This document shows positions 35,540 through 44,824 of a DNA stretch of 64,000 nt, one piece after another. The notes beneath the pieces were generated by a model, which was given only the letters and a program-made list of their open reading frames with translations, searched no databases and was not told the DNA's origin. The stretch's first letter is position 1. Each line of letters opens with the position of its first letter. Source of the stretch: UBA2357 sp046295975 (GTDB lineage: Bacteria > Pseudomonadota > Gammaproteobacteria > Burkholderiales > Rhodocyclaceae); the NCBI GenBank assembly GCA_046295975.1, contig JBKBMG010000004.1, forward strand, positions 1 to 64,000. The letters are read 5' to 3'. A program made the position numbers and the translations under genes.

Positions 35540-37735
35540 ATGGACGCACGTGCGCGCTTCGCGCTCGCGGTCGTCGTGCTGGGCCTGTTGATGACCGGGC
35601 CTTTCGTGCTCAGCGCGATGCTGGTGTGGATGGCGACCGAAGGTGAGAGCCGGCAGCTGCTGCTCGACGTGATGCTGCCGCACCTGCCGCTGGGCGGCAT
35701 GGTGACGCTGATCGGCTTTGCCATGGGCGTGGCGGTGGTGCGCAACCTGTTCCGCCAGTACGTCAAGGGCTTGCTGCGCATGGCAGAGCAGCAGCAGCTG
35801 ATGCTGGGCGCCAACCGCGAGTTCCGCATCGTCGAGAAGGGGCCGCCCGAGGTGCGTGCGCTGGCGCGTACCGCCAATGCGCTGGCGAGGCAGCGCGACG
35901 AGTTGCTGGGCGACGTCGAACGTCAGATTGCCGAAGCCAAGCGCAGCGTGGAGCAGGAGAAGGACCGTCTGGCGGCGCTGATGTCCGAGCTCACGCAGAG
36001 CGTGGTGGTGTGCAATCTCGACGGTCGTGTGCTGCTCTACAACAGCCGCGCGCGTCAGCAGTTCCGGGCGCTGTCGGACGCCCCGTCGGTGGCCGGAGGC
36101 GGTGAGCTGATCGGCCTGGGGCGGTCGATCTACGCGGCTTTCGACCGCAATCTGATCGGTCACGCGCTGGAAGCCATTCAGTACCACCTCAAGCGCAACA
36201 CCGCGCAGGCGGTGGCCAACTTCGTGACCACCAGCCGCAGCGGGCAGTTGCTTCGGGTGCAAATGTCCCCGGTGCTGTCCGGGGCGGGCGAACCGGGCAG
36301 CGAGGCACGCGCGGCCGGTGGTGATGACGGACGCGCCATGACCGGCTTCATCCTGATGCTGGACAACATCACCCGCAACTTCGAGAACGAGTCGCGGCGC
36401 GACCAGATGCTGCATACCCTGACCGAGGGCAACCGCGCTTCACTGGCGAACGTGCGTGCGGCCGCGGAGATGCTTGATTTTCCCGATCTCGACGAGGACA
36501 TGCGCAAGCGCTTTCGCAGCGTGATCCGCGACGAGGTCAAGGCAATGAGCGAACGGCTGGACCGCACCGCCAGCGAGTTCGCCGATGCCCTCAAGGCCCG
36601 TTGGCCACTGGAAGAAATGCTCGGAGCCGACCTGATCGCGGCGGTTCAGCGCAGGGTGGAGGCGCGCCTGCAAGTGCCTACCAAGCTGGAGGAAGTGGAC
36701 GAGTCGGTATGGGTGCGGGTCGACAGTTTCTCGCTGGTTCAGGCGCTGAGCTATCTGGTCAACCGCCTGTCGGAAGAGTTCGAGGTGCGCGAGGTGCGTT
36801 TCCGTCTCGCGGCCGCGGGTCGCCTGGTTCATCTGGACCTGATCTGGCAGGGTCAGGCGATGAGTACCGAGACGGTGATGAGCTGGGAGCTGGAGCCGAT
36901 GAGCTTCGCTGGCGAGAACAGCCCGCTGACGGTGCGCGACGTCATCGAGCGCCACGATGGCGAGGTCTGGCTGGAGCGCGAGAAGGTGCGCCACCGCGCC
37001 TTCTTCCGTTTCCTGCTGCCGGCCGCCAACCCGCAGGAGGCGCTTGGACCGGTGAGCCCTGACGGGGGCGAGGGCCGGCCCGAATACTATGATTTCGATC
37101 TGTTCAAATGGTCCGAGAAATCGCGCGAGCTCGACGACCGCCTGCTCACCGAACTGACCTACACGGTGTTCGATACCGAAACCACCGGGCTCAATCCGTC
37201 CCAGGGCGACGAGATCATCCAGATCGGTGCCACCCGGGTGGTGAATGGCAAACTGCTGCGCAACGAGTCCTTCGAGCAACTGGTCGATCCGCGCCGTCGC
37301 CTGTCGCCGGAGTCGATTCCGATTCACGGCATCCAGCCCGAGATGCTGATCGGACAGCCGACCATCGACAAGGTCCTGCCGGCGTTTCACGCGTTCTCGG
37401 CCGATACCATCCTGATCGCGCACAATGCCGCCTTCGACATGCGCTTCCTCCAGCTCAAGGAAGAGGCCACCGGCATCCGCTTCGACAATCCGGTGCTGGA
37501 CACCCTGCTGCTCTCGGCGGTACTCCACCCTAACCAGGAATCGCACCGGCTCGAGGCGATCGCCGAGCGGCTCAATCTCACCATCGTGGGGCGGCACACC
37601 GCGCTCGGCGACGCCATCTGTACCGCCGAGGTCTTCATCAAGATGATTCCGTTGCTGGCGGAGAAGGGCATCCGTACCTTGCGTCAGGCGCGCGAGGCGG
37701 CCGAGCAGTCGTACTACGCAAGGATCAAGTATTGA
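35540..37735 (+). CDS. Pseudo-histidine-kinase fused to a DnaQ-type 3'-5' exonuclease
   Basis: A 731-residue protein. Two N-terminal transmembrane helices (about 8-35 and 50-75) and a HAMP-like coiled coil lead to a PAS-like domain (SVVVCNLDGRVLLYNSRARQQF). A HisKA/HATPase-like region follows but has lost its key residues: where HELRTPL is expected it reads EGNRASL, and no G boxes are seen. Residues from about 540 form a DEDDh exonuclease: D545-T-E547, HNAAFDMRF and HTALGDA. It resembles the epsilon-subunit domain. Genes for DnaQ-like exonucleases lie near similar acetate loci in other bacteria. The combined function is unknown. Confidence 0.85.
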   Translation: MDARARFALAVVVLGLLMTGPFVLSAMLVWMATEGESRQLLLDVMLPHLPLGGMVTLIGFAMGVAVVRNLFRQYVKGLLRMAEQQQLMLGANREFRIVEKGPPEVRALARTANALARQRDELLGDVERQIAEAKRSVEQEKDRLAALMSELTQSVVVCNLDGRVLLYNSRARQQFRALSDAPSVAGGGELIGLGRSIYAAFDRNLIGHALEAIQYHLKRNTAQAVANFVTTSRSGQLLRVQMSPVLSGAGEPGSEARAAGGDDGRAMTGFILMLDNITRNFENESRRDQMLHTLTEGNRASLANVRAAAEMLDFPDLDEDMRKRFRSVIRDEVKAMSERLDRTASEFADALKARWPLEEMLGADLIAAVQRRVEARLQVPTKLEEVDESVWVRVDSFSLVQALSYLVNRLSEEFEVREVRFRLAAAGRLVHLDLIWQGQAMSTETVMSWELEPMSFAGENSPLTVRDVIERHDGEVWLEREKVRHRAFFRFLLPAANPQEALGPVSPDGGEGRPEYYDFDLFKWSEKSRELDDRLLTELTYTVFDTETTGLNPSQGDEIIQIGATRVVNGKLLRNESFEQLVDPRRRLSPESIPIHGIQPEMLIGQPTIDKVLPAFHAFSADTILIAHNAAFDMRFLQLKEEATGIRFDNPVLDTLLLSAVLHPNQESHRLEAIAERLNLTIVGRHTALGDAICTAEVFIKMIPLLAEKGIRTLRQAREAAEQSYYARIKY

Positions 37736-37772
37736 TGCCGGCGAGGCCTGAGCTGCGCATCTGGGGCGGGCG

Positions 37773-39821
37773 ATGAGCCGCGGTGGCTTCTCGCGCCAGC
37801 TGCGACGTTACTACGGCTTGTATACCGGCAGCTTCCTGCTGTTCATCGGCCTGTTGTCGGTCGGCGAGTATCTGGGCATGTCCCAGACCGCCATCGGCCA
37901 CGTTTTCCTGTTCGCGACCATAGCCATCTATGCCGGCATCGGCGTGATGAGCCGTACTTCCGACGTGTCGGAGTACTACGTCGCGGGGCGGCGAGTGCCG
38001 GCGGTGTTCAACGGCATGGCGACGGCCGCCGACTGGATGAGCGCGGCGTCCTTCATCGGTCTGGCGGGCACGCTGTACTTCGCCGGATTCGAAGGGCTCG
38101 CCTTCGTCACTGGCTGGACCGGCGGGTTTGTGCTGGTCGCGCTGTTGCTCGCACCGTATCTGCGCAAGTTCGGTCAATACACGATTCCCGATTTCCTCGG
38201 TGCCCGTTACGAAGGCAATTTCGCGCGGCTGGTCGGGCTCGCCGCTGCGGTGCTGGCGAGCTTCATCTACCTGGTCGCGCAGATCTATGGCGTGGGGTTG
38301 ATCACCAGCCGCTTCGTCAGCGTGGAGTTCGAGATCGGGCTCTTCATCGGTCTGGCCGGCATCCTGGTGTGTTCGTTTCTCGGCGGCATGCGGGCGGTGA
38401 CCTGGACCCAGGTCGCGCAGTACGTGATTCTCATCATCGCCTATCTGGTGCCGGTGGTGATCCTGTCCTACAAGGTCACCGGCGTGCCGGTGCCGCAGGT
38501 GATGTACGGTAGCGTGCTGAGCCAGCTTTCGGAAAAGGAAACGGAGTTGTTCGCGGCGCCCGATGAAGCCGAAGTGCGGCGGCAGTTCCGTGCCCGCGCC
38601 GATGACTATGCCGGAAAGATCTCGCATCTGCCCGAGTCGCTGGAGGCCGAGCGACGTTCCTTGATCGAGCGCCTGAACGAACTGCGCATCTCCAATGCGC
38701 CCGCCCGCGAAATTTCGCTCACCGAACGGGCGCTGCGCGACCTGCCGCGCTCCCCGGAGGAAGCCGAAGTCGTATGGGGGCGGGCCAGGCAGCAGGCGCT
38801 CGATCGATCCCGCGTGCCATTGCGGCATGCCGAGGCCTTTCCCGGGGACGACGAGAATGCGCGGCGGATGGCGCGCAACAACTTTCTCGCACTGGTGTTC
38901 GTGTTGATGCTCGGCACCGCGGCGCTACCCCATGTGCTGATGCGCTACTACACCACGCCCGGTGTGGTCGAGGCGCGCAAGTCCGTGTTCTGGTCATTGT
39001 TCTTCATTTTCCTGCTCTACGTCACGGCGCCGGCCTACGCCGTGTTTGCCAAGTGGGAGGTCTACAACAACCTGATCGGCATGCGGATATCGGAATTGCC
39101 CGGGTGGCTGGCGTCGTGGGGCAAGGTCGGTATGGTGAAGATCGAGGACATCAACGGGGACGGCATACTGCAACTGGCCGAACTCAGCCTCAACACCGAC
39201 GTGATCGTGCTCGCTACGCCGGAGATCGCTGGCTTGCCCTATGTGGTCGCCGGCCTGGTGGCCGCTGGCGGTCTGGCCGCGGCATTGTCGACCGCCGATG
39301 GCCTGCTGCTGACGATATCGAACGCCTTGTCGCACGATTTCTACTACAAGGTCGTCAACCCCCAGGCGTCCACTCATCGCCGACTGGTGATCTCCAAGTC
39401 GCAACTGCTGGTCGTGGCCGTCGTCGCCGCGTGGGTGGCATCGCTGCGTCCGGACAACATTTTGTTCATGGTCGGGTTGGCGTTCTCCATCGCGTCCTCG
39501 GCGTTCTTCCCGGCGCTGGTGCTGGGCATCTTCTGGAAGCGTGCCAACCGTCCCGGTGCCATCGCCGGCATGTTGGTCGGTTTGGCCGTCACCCTGTTCT
39601 ATGTTGTTCGCACCCATCCTTTCTTCGGCGGCATCGCGGAGAACATGTGGTTCGGCATCAACCCGATTTCCGCCGGGGTGTTCGGCGTGACGCTGGGCTT
39701 CGTGACCATCGTCGTGGTCAGCCTGTGTACCCCCCGGCCGCCACAGGAGGTGCAAAACCTCGTGGACTTCGTGCGCTATCCGCGGCTGAGCGCCGATCGG
39801 GAAGCGGGGCGTCAGCCCTGA
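37773..39821 (+). CDS. Sodium:solute symporter, VC_2705/ActP-like subfamily
   Basis: A 682-residue, 13-14-helix SSS transporter. Signatures seen are SEYYVAGRRVPAVFNGMATAADWMS, GYxG-type core helices, and ALSTADGLLLTISNALSHDFYYK. A large hydrophilic insert between helices (about residues 250-370, rich in Glu and Arg) is typical of the VC_2705 subgroup. Close relatives carry acetate and other short-chain acids. It is the last gene of the sensor operon, consistent with acetate uptake feeding acs. Confidence 0.9.
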   Translation: MSRGGFSRQLRRYYGLYTGSFLLFIGLLSVGEYLGMSQTAIGHVFLFATIAIYAGIGVMSRTSDVSEYYVAGRRVPAVFNGMATAADWMSAASFIGLAGTLYFAGFEGLAFVTGWTGGFVLVALLLAPYLRKFGQYTIPDFLGARYEGNFARLVGLAAAVLASFIYLVAQIYGVGLITSRFVSVEFEIGLFIGLAGILVCSFLGGMRAVTWTQVAQYVILIIAYLVPVVILSYKVTGVPVPQVMYGSVLSQLSEKETELFAAPDEAEVRRQFRARADDYAGKISHLPESLEAERRSLIERLNELRISNAPAREISLTERALRDLPRSPEEAEVVWGRARQQALDRSRVPLRHAEAFPGDDENARRMARNNFLALVFVLMLGTAALPHVLMRYYTTPGVVEARKSVFWSLFFIFLLYVTAPAYAVFAKWEVYNNLIGMRISELPGWLASWGKVGMVKIEDINGDGILQLAELSLNTDVIVLATPEIAGLPYVVAGLVAAGGLAAALSTADGLLLTISNALSHDFYYKVVNPQASTHRRLVISKSQLLVVAVVAAWVASLRPDNILFMVGLAFSIASSAFFPALVLGIFWKRANRPGAIAGMLVGLAVTLFYVVRTHPFFGGIAENMWFGINPISAGVFGVTLGFVTIVVVSLCTPRPPQEVQNLVDFVRYPRLSADREAGRQP

Positions 39822-39833
39822 TCGGGGGCGCGG

Positions 39834-40349
39834 TCATTTGTGCTTGCGTGGTGGCTTGGCCGGGGTTGAATCCTGGCGAGCCGGAAGGGGCAGGGCCGTC
39901 TTGTACTTCACCTGCTTGAGCGCAAAGCTCGAGCGGATATTCGCTACCCCCGGGATCTTCGACAATTCGTCGACGATGAAGCTCTCCAGCGCCTGAACGT
40001 CGGCGACGACCACCCGGATCAGGTAGTCGGAATCACCAGTCATCAGGTAGCACTCCATGACTTGTGGATATTCCCGGATCGCGTCCTGAAACACCTCGAG
40101 CGCTTGTTCGACCTGACGCTCGAGCCGGATCTGGATGAATACGCTTACGCTCAGGCCAAGCCGCAGGGGGTCGATCAAGGTCACGTAACGGGCGATCAGG
40201 CCGGACTCTTCGAGTGCGCGCACCCTCGCAAGACATGGGGAGGGAGAGAGTTTGACGCGGGCGGCGAGTTCCACGTTGGTCAGGCGGGCATTCTCCTGGA
40301 GTTCGCTCAGAATACGCAGGTCGATCGCATCGAGTGGTTGATTCAGCAT
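39834..40349 (-). CDS. Lrp/AsnC-family transcriptional regulator
   Basis: A 171-residue protein with an N-terminal helix-turn-helix (about 8-55, LSELQENARLTNVELAARVKLSPSPCLARV) and a RAM ligand-binding domain (MECYLMTGDSDYLIRVVV). It diverges from aceE across a short AT-rich region with strong dyads. Regulation of the pyruvate dehydrogenase operon and of itself is the natural guess; the effector could be an amino acid or 2-oxo acid. Lysine-rich tail at the C-terminus. Confidence 0.92.
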   Translation of the reverse strand: MLNQPLDAIDLRILSELQENARLTNVELAARVKLSPSPCLARVRALEESGLIARYVTLIDPLRLGLSVSVFIQIRLERQVEQALEVFQDAIREYPQVMECYLMTGDSDYLIRVVVADVQALESFIVDELSKIPGVANIRSSFALKQVKYKTALPLPARQDSTPAKPPRKHK

Positions 40350-40392
40350 AAATGGTGGAGTATTGACTTATTCATGGCATGAAATGCTGAAT
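40341..40392. promoter_or_regulatory. Lrp/aceE divergent control region with nested dyads
   Basis: An outer inverted repeat ATTCAGCAT (40341-40349) and ATGCTGAAT (40384-40392) encloses a perfect inner palindrome TTCATG-G-CATGAA (40371-40383). The outer left arm includes the lrp start codon. The AT-rich composition contrasts with the surroundings. TTGACT at 40364-40369 could be a -35 box for aceE. The region is a good candidate operator for the Lrp protein. Confidence 0.6.
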
Positions 40393-40475
40393 TTATCAGA
40401 CTTTTGAGCTCGATATGGAAGCACATGCCGGGCCCTCGTCGCTATCCTGTCGTGCAAATCACAGGAGACGGGGAC

Positions 40476-43169
40476 ATGGGCAGCCGAGAAGACGATTTGA
40501 TCAACGGGCCAGCCGCCGAGGCGGCCGACATCGACCGGGAAGAGACGCAGGAGTGGCTGGATTCGCTGGAAGCGGTGGTGCGCACTGCCGGGCCGGCACG
40601 CGGACGGTTCCTGGTCGCACAGTTGGAGGAGCAGGCCCGTGCGCTGGGCATCATTGCGCACGTCCAACCCTACTCGGCGTATCGGAACACGATTCCTATT
40701 GACCGACAGGGTCAATACCCCGGGGATCTTGCCGTCGAGGAACGGATTACCTCCATCATCCGCTGGAACGCGCTGGCGATGGTCGTGCGCGCCAACCGGG
40801 CCTATGGCGAGCTGGGTGGGCACATTGCGAGCTATGCCTCGGCGGCGGAGATCTTCGAGGTCGGGTTCAACCATTTCTTCCGGGCCGAGGACGCGTCTCA
40901 CGGCGGTGACCTGGTGTTCTTTCAGCCGCATTCGGCGCCCGGCGTCTATGCGCGGGCTTTTCTCGAAGGGCGGCTCGGCGAAGAGCAACTTGCCAACTAT
41001 CGCCAGGAGGTCGGGGGCAAGGGACTGTGCTCTTACCCGCATCCCTGGCTGATGCCAGATTTCTGGCAGTTCCCGACGGGCTCGATGGGCTTAGGGCCGA
41101 TCAGCGCCATCTACCAGGCCCGCTTCATGCGCTACCTTACCGACCGGGGGATTGCCGATACCGCCGGACGTCACGTGTGGGGCGTGTTTGGCGACGGCGA
41201 GATGGACGAGCCGGAGTCGATCGCGGGCCTGACACTGGCTGCGCGTGAAAAGCTCGACAACCTCACCTTCATCATCAATTGCAACTTGCAACGCCTTGAT
41301 GGGCCGGTGCGCGGCAATGGCCAGATCATTCAGGAACTCGAATCGCTGTTCACCGGTGCCGGCTGGAACGTGATCAAGGTGATCTGGGGCTCGGATTGGG
41401 ATCCGCTGTTTGCACGTGACGGCAACCACGCGCTCCTGCACCGCTTTGCACGGACCGTGGATGGGCAATACCAGACGCTGGGTGCCAAGGATGGCGCGTA
41501 CAACCTGGTGCATTTCTTCCAGAAGGATCCCGAAGTGCAGGCGTTGGTGTCGCATATGTCGGATGCCGAGATCGACGCGCTGAAGCGCGGCGGACACGAC
41601 TTCCGCAAGCTCCATGCCGCTTTCGCCGCGGCAAAGGCACACAAGGGGCGTCCCACGGTGATTCTTGCCAAGACCAAGAAAGGCTTTGGAATGGGCGGAG
41701 CTGGGGAGTCGCGGATGACGGCGCATCAGGCCAAGAAGCTCGACATCGATGCCCTCAAGGCCTTCCGTGACCGCTTCGCCTTGCCGCTTTCGGACGAGGA
41801 CGTTGCCGAACTGCGCTTTTATCGTCCGGACGAGGACAGCCGCGAGATGCGCTACCTGCGTGAGCGCCGAGCGGCCCTGGGGGGGTATCTGCCGGTGCGG
41901 CGGCGTGCTGCCGAATCCGTCGCGGTGCCGCCACTGGCCGATTACGCGCGCTTTGCGCTGGAGGCGGACGGCAAGGAGATGTCGACCACCATGGCGGTGG
42001 TGCGCATGCTCGGTGGGCTGCTCAAGGACAAGGCGCTGGGGCCCAAGCTGGTGCCGATCGTCGCCGATGAGGCGCGTACCTTCGGCATGGCCAACCTGTT
42101 CCGTCAGATCGGGATTTACTCGCCGGTCGGCCAGCTCTACGAGCCGGAAGACGCGGGTTCGATGCTCTACTACCGAGAGGCGCGCGACGGTCAGTTGCTG
42201 GAAGAGGGCATCACCGAAGCGGGCGCGTTGTCGTCCTGGGTGGCGGCGGCGACGTCATACAGCGTGCATGGCAAGCCCATGCTGCCGTTCTACATCTACT
42301 ATTCGATGTTCGGTTTCCAGCGCGTTGGCGATCTCATCTGGGCGGCGGCCGACCAGCGTGCACGAGGTTTTCTGCTCGGCGCCACGGCGGGACGCACAAC
42401 GCTGAGCGGAGAGGGGCTCCAGCATCAGGACGGGGCGAGTCACGTGATTGCCGCGACCGTCCCCAACTGCCGGGCCTATGATCCGGCTTTTGCCGGCGAG
42501 TTGGCGGTGATCGTCGATCACGGCATGCGTCAGATGATAGAGCGTGGTGTGGACGAGTTCTACTACGTCACCGTGATGAACGAGAACTACGCCCAACCGT
42601 CGCTTCCCGCGGGCGTGGAGGAGCACGTCATCCGCGGCATGTACCGCTACGCCGAGCAGGGGGTGGAGGGCGCACGCGGAACGCTGCGGCTTCTGGGGTC
42701 GGGGACCATCTTGCGCGAGGTGATCGCCGCCGCGGCGCTGCTTGCGGATGACTGGCAGGTGGCGAGCGAGATCTGGAGCGTGACCAGCTTCAGCGAACTC
42801 GCGCGCGACGCACGTGAGGTCGAGCGCTGGAACCGCCTGCACCCGGGTGAGCCGACGCGCGTCAGTCACCTGGGCGCGTGCCTCACCGGCGACGCGCCGG
42901 TGGTCGCCGCCTCCGATTACGTCCGTGCCTGGCCGCAACTCATCGCCGCCTATGTCGACGCGCGCTTCACCGTGCTGGGCACGGACGGCTTCGGTCGCAG
43001 CGACAACCGTATGGCGCTGCGCCGCTTCTTCGAGGTCGATCGTCACCAGATTGTGCTCGCCGCCCTGGACGGTTTGGTGTGCGATGGCACGCTGCCGCGC
43101 ACCGTCCTGCTCGAGGCCATCGAGCGCTACGGCATCGATCCCGACCTGCCTGCGCCCTGGATGCGCTAG
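40476..43169 (+). CDS. aceE: Pyruvate dehydrogenase E1 component, homodimeric
   Basis: An 897-residue thiamine-diphosphate enzyme that decarboxylates pyruvate and acetylates the E2 lipoyl group. The ThDP/Mg motif starts at GDG 239-241 (GDGEMDEPE) and ends in NCNLQRLDGPV. Substrate-binding histidines lie in the SHGGDLVFFQPH region and in LSGEGLQHQDGASH. The ATG at 40476 follows an AGGAGA site; a longer frame upstream lacks one. aceF follows after 293 bases. Confidence 0.95.
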   Translation: MGSREDDLINGPAAEAADIDREETQEWLDSLEAVVRTAGPARGRFLVAQLEEQARALGIIAHVQPYSAYRNTIPIDRQGQYPGDLAVEERITSIIRWNALAMVVRANRAYGELGGHIASYASAAEIFEVGFNHFFRAEDASHGGDLVFFQPHSAPGVYARAFLEGRLGEEQLANYRQEVGGKGLCSYPHPWLMPDFWQFPTGSMGLGPISAIYQARFMRYLTDRGIADTAGRHVWGVFGDGEMDEPESIAGLTLAAREKLDNLTFIINCNLQRLDGPVRGNGQIIQELESLFTGAGWNVIKVIWGSDWDPLFARDGNHALLHRFARTVDGQYQTLGAKDGAYNLVHFFQKDPEVQALVSHMSDAEIDALKRGGHDFRKLHAAFAAAKAHKGRPTVILAKTKKGFGMGGAGESRMTAHQAKKLDIDALKAFRDRFALPLSDEDVAELRFYRPDEDSREMRYLRERRAALGGYLPVRRRAAESVAVPPLADYARFALEADGKEMSTTMAVVRMLGGLLKDKALGPKLVPIVADEARTFGMANLFRQIGIYSPVGQLYEPEDAGSMLYYREARDGQLLEEGITEAGALSSWVAAATSYSVHGKPMLPFYIYYSMFGFQRVGDLIWAAADQRARGFLLGATAGRTTLSGEGLQHQDGASHVIAATVPNCRAYDPAFAGELAVIVDHGMRQMIERGVDEFYYVTVMNENYAQPSLPAGVEEHVIRGMYRYAEQGVEGARGTLRLLGSGTILREVIAAAALLADDWQVASEIWSVTSFSELARDAREVERWNRLHPGEPTRVSHLGACLTGDAPVVAASDYVRAWPQLIAAYVDARFTVLGTDGFGRSDNRMALRRFFEVDRHQIVLAALDGLVCDGTLPRTVLLEAIERYGIDPDLPAPWMR

Positions 43170-43462
43170 CGGTCTGCTTCGTACATCACGGGACATGACG
43201 AAAACGTTGCCGCAGCGATCGCGAGGATGCCCACGCACCTGGCGCTTCACGCCGCGGTTTCGTGTCCCGGCATTTGCCGAGCGGGCCGCTGGCGGCCTGT
43301 CGGACTTGAGACCGATCTGATGTGCCGGTGGGACTGGCCCCGGCACGATCGCGCAAGTCCGACCGCTTCCTGACGGCTTGTTTCCTTTCGCCCGCTGCTG
43401 CGATGGCGCGCTTCATCCGTTCCGCATGCGCGGAACGGACTCTCAAACAACAACGGTAGGCT
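43170..43462. other. aceE-aceF intergenic region with hairpins
   Basis: A 293-base gap, long for a PDH operon. It can form GTGCCGG/CCGGCAC (43322-43328 with 43340-43346) and a 9-bp stem CCGTTCCGC/GCGGAACGG (43417-43425 with 43430-43438) with an ATGC loop about 25 bases before the aceF start. The second hairpin may attenuate or protect the downstream message. No gene was seen. Confidence 0.45.
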
Positions 43463-44812
43463 ATGAACGAGATCAGGGAGATTCACGTCCCCGACATTGG
43501 GGATTTCAATGACGTGCCGGTGATCGAGGTGCTGGTCGGGCCGGGTGACCCGGTGGAGGTCAACGATCCGGTGCTGATATTGGAGTCGGACAAGGCGACC
43601 ATGGACGTCCCCAGCCCCGCGGCCGGCGTGGTGGCGTCGGTATCAGTGAGCGTGGGGGACAGGGTGTCGACGGGAAGCGTGATCCTGACCCTGCAGGCGC
43701 CGCCCGGGGAGACTCCTGCCGCTCAGGCAGCGGCTACCGCCAGCACCACCGCGGCGACAGCGGTTGCCGTGGCTACGGAGCCGGTCGCGGAAGCGCGGGT
43801 GGCCGCGGCGGTGCCGCCGGCTGCCGTATCGGTATCCGCGCCAACTTCCCCCGCGCTGGCCGCCGAGACGTCCGGCGTCAAGCCGCATGCGAGTCCGTCG
43901 GTGAGGGCCTATGCGCGCGAGTTGGGCGTGAATCTCGCCAAGGTCACCGCCAGCGGCAAGTGTGGTCGCATTCTGCATGTTGACGTGCAGCGATTCGTCA
44001 AGCATACGATGCTGGGCCTGGATACCGACCCCCGGGCGGGGGGCAACGTTGCGGGGGCTTTCGGTGGGCTGACGTTGCTGCCCTGGCCGAAAGTCGATTT
44101 CGCCAGATTCGGCGAAATCGAGGTCAGGCCGCTGTCCCGCATCAAGAAAATTTCCGGTCAGAATCTCGCCCGAAACTGGGTGATGATTCCCCACGTCACC
44201 AATTTTGACGAGGCCGACATCACCGACCTCGAAGCCTTCCGCGCACGCCTCAACCAGGAGTCCGGCCAGGGGGGCGCCAAGCTCACCATGCTGGCCTTTC
44301 TGATCAAGGCGGCGGCCGCTACCCTGAAGCAATTTCCCGAGTTCAACAGCTCGCTGGGGGGCGACGGCGACGAGCCGGCGCTGATCCTGAAACGCTATTG
44401 CCATATCGGCTTCGCCGCGGATACGCCTCATGGTCTGGTGGTGCCGGTGGTCCGGGACGCCGACCGGAAGGGCATCCGCGACATTGCCGAGGAGTGCAGC
44501 GAGCTGGCGAGGAAGGCGCGTGATGGAAAGCTCGGACCAGCCGACATGACCGGCGGCACCTTCACCGTCTCCAGTCTGGGCGGTATCGGTGGCACCGGCT
44601 TCACGCCCATCATCAACGCCCCCGAAGTTGCCATCCTGGGTGCCACCCGCGCCCAGATCAAACCGGTGTGGGACGGTCACGCCTTCGTGCCGCGTCTCAT
44701 CCTGCCACTTTCCCTGTCCTGGGACCACCGCGTAGTGGATGGCGCCGCGTCGGCACGTTTTCTTGTGCATCTGACGGGGCTCCTGGCCGACTTCCGTCGG
44801 GCCTTGCTCTGA
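43463..44812 (+). CDS. aceF: Pyruvate dehydrogenase E2, dihydrolipoamide acetyltransferase
   Basis: A 449-residue protein with one lipoyl domain (1-75; lipoyl-lysine Lys44 in ESDKATMD), an alanine/valine/proline-rich linker (about 78-140), a peripheral-subunit-binding domain (PHASPSVRAYARELGVNLAKV) and the catalytic domain. The active-site motif is SWDHRVVDGA with His422 and Asp426. The reaction moves the acetyl group from lipoamide to CoA. It lies downstream of aceE. The gene that should follow, lpdA, is a wreck. Confidence 0.95.
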   Translation: MNEIREIHVPDIGDFNDVPVIEVLVGPGDPVEVNDPVLILESDKATMDVPSPAAGVVASVSVSVGDRVSTGSVILTLQAPPGETPAAQAAATASTTAATAVAVATEPVAEARVAAAVPPAAVSVSAPTSPALAAETSGVKPHASPSVRAYARELGVNLAKVTASGKCGRILHVDVQRFVKHTMLGLDTDPRAGGNVAGAFGGLTLLPWPKVDFARFGEIEVRPLSRIKKISGQNLARNWVMIPHVTNFDEADITDLEAFRARLNQESGQGGAKLTMLAFLIKAAAATLKQFPEFNSSLGGDGDEPALILKRYCHIGFAADTPHGLVVPVVRDADRKGIRDIAEECSELARKARDGKLGPADMTGGTFTVSSLGGIGGTGFTPIINAPEVAILGATRAQIKPVWDGHAFVPRLILPLSLSWDHRVVDGAASARFLVHLTGLLADFRRALL

Positions 44813-44824
44813 GGAGGCCGCCGA

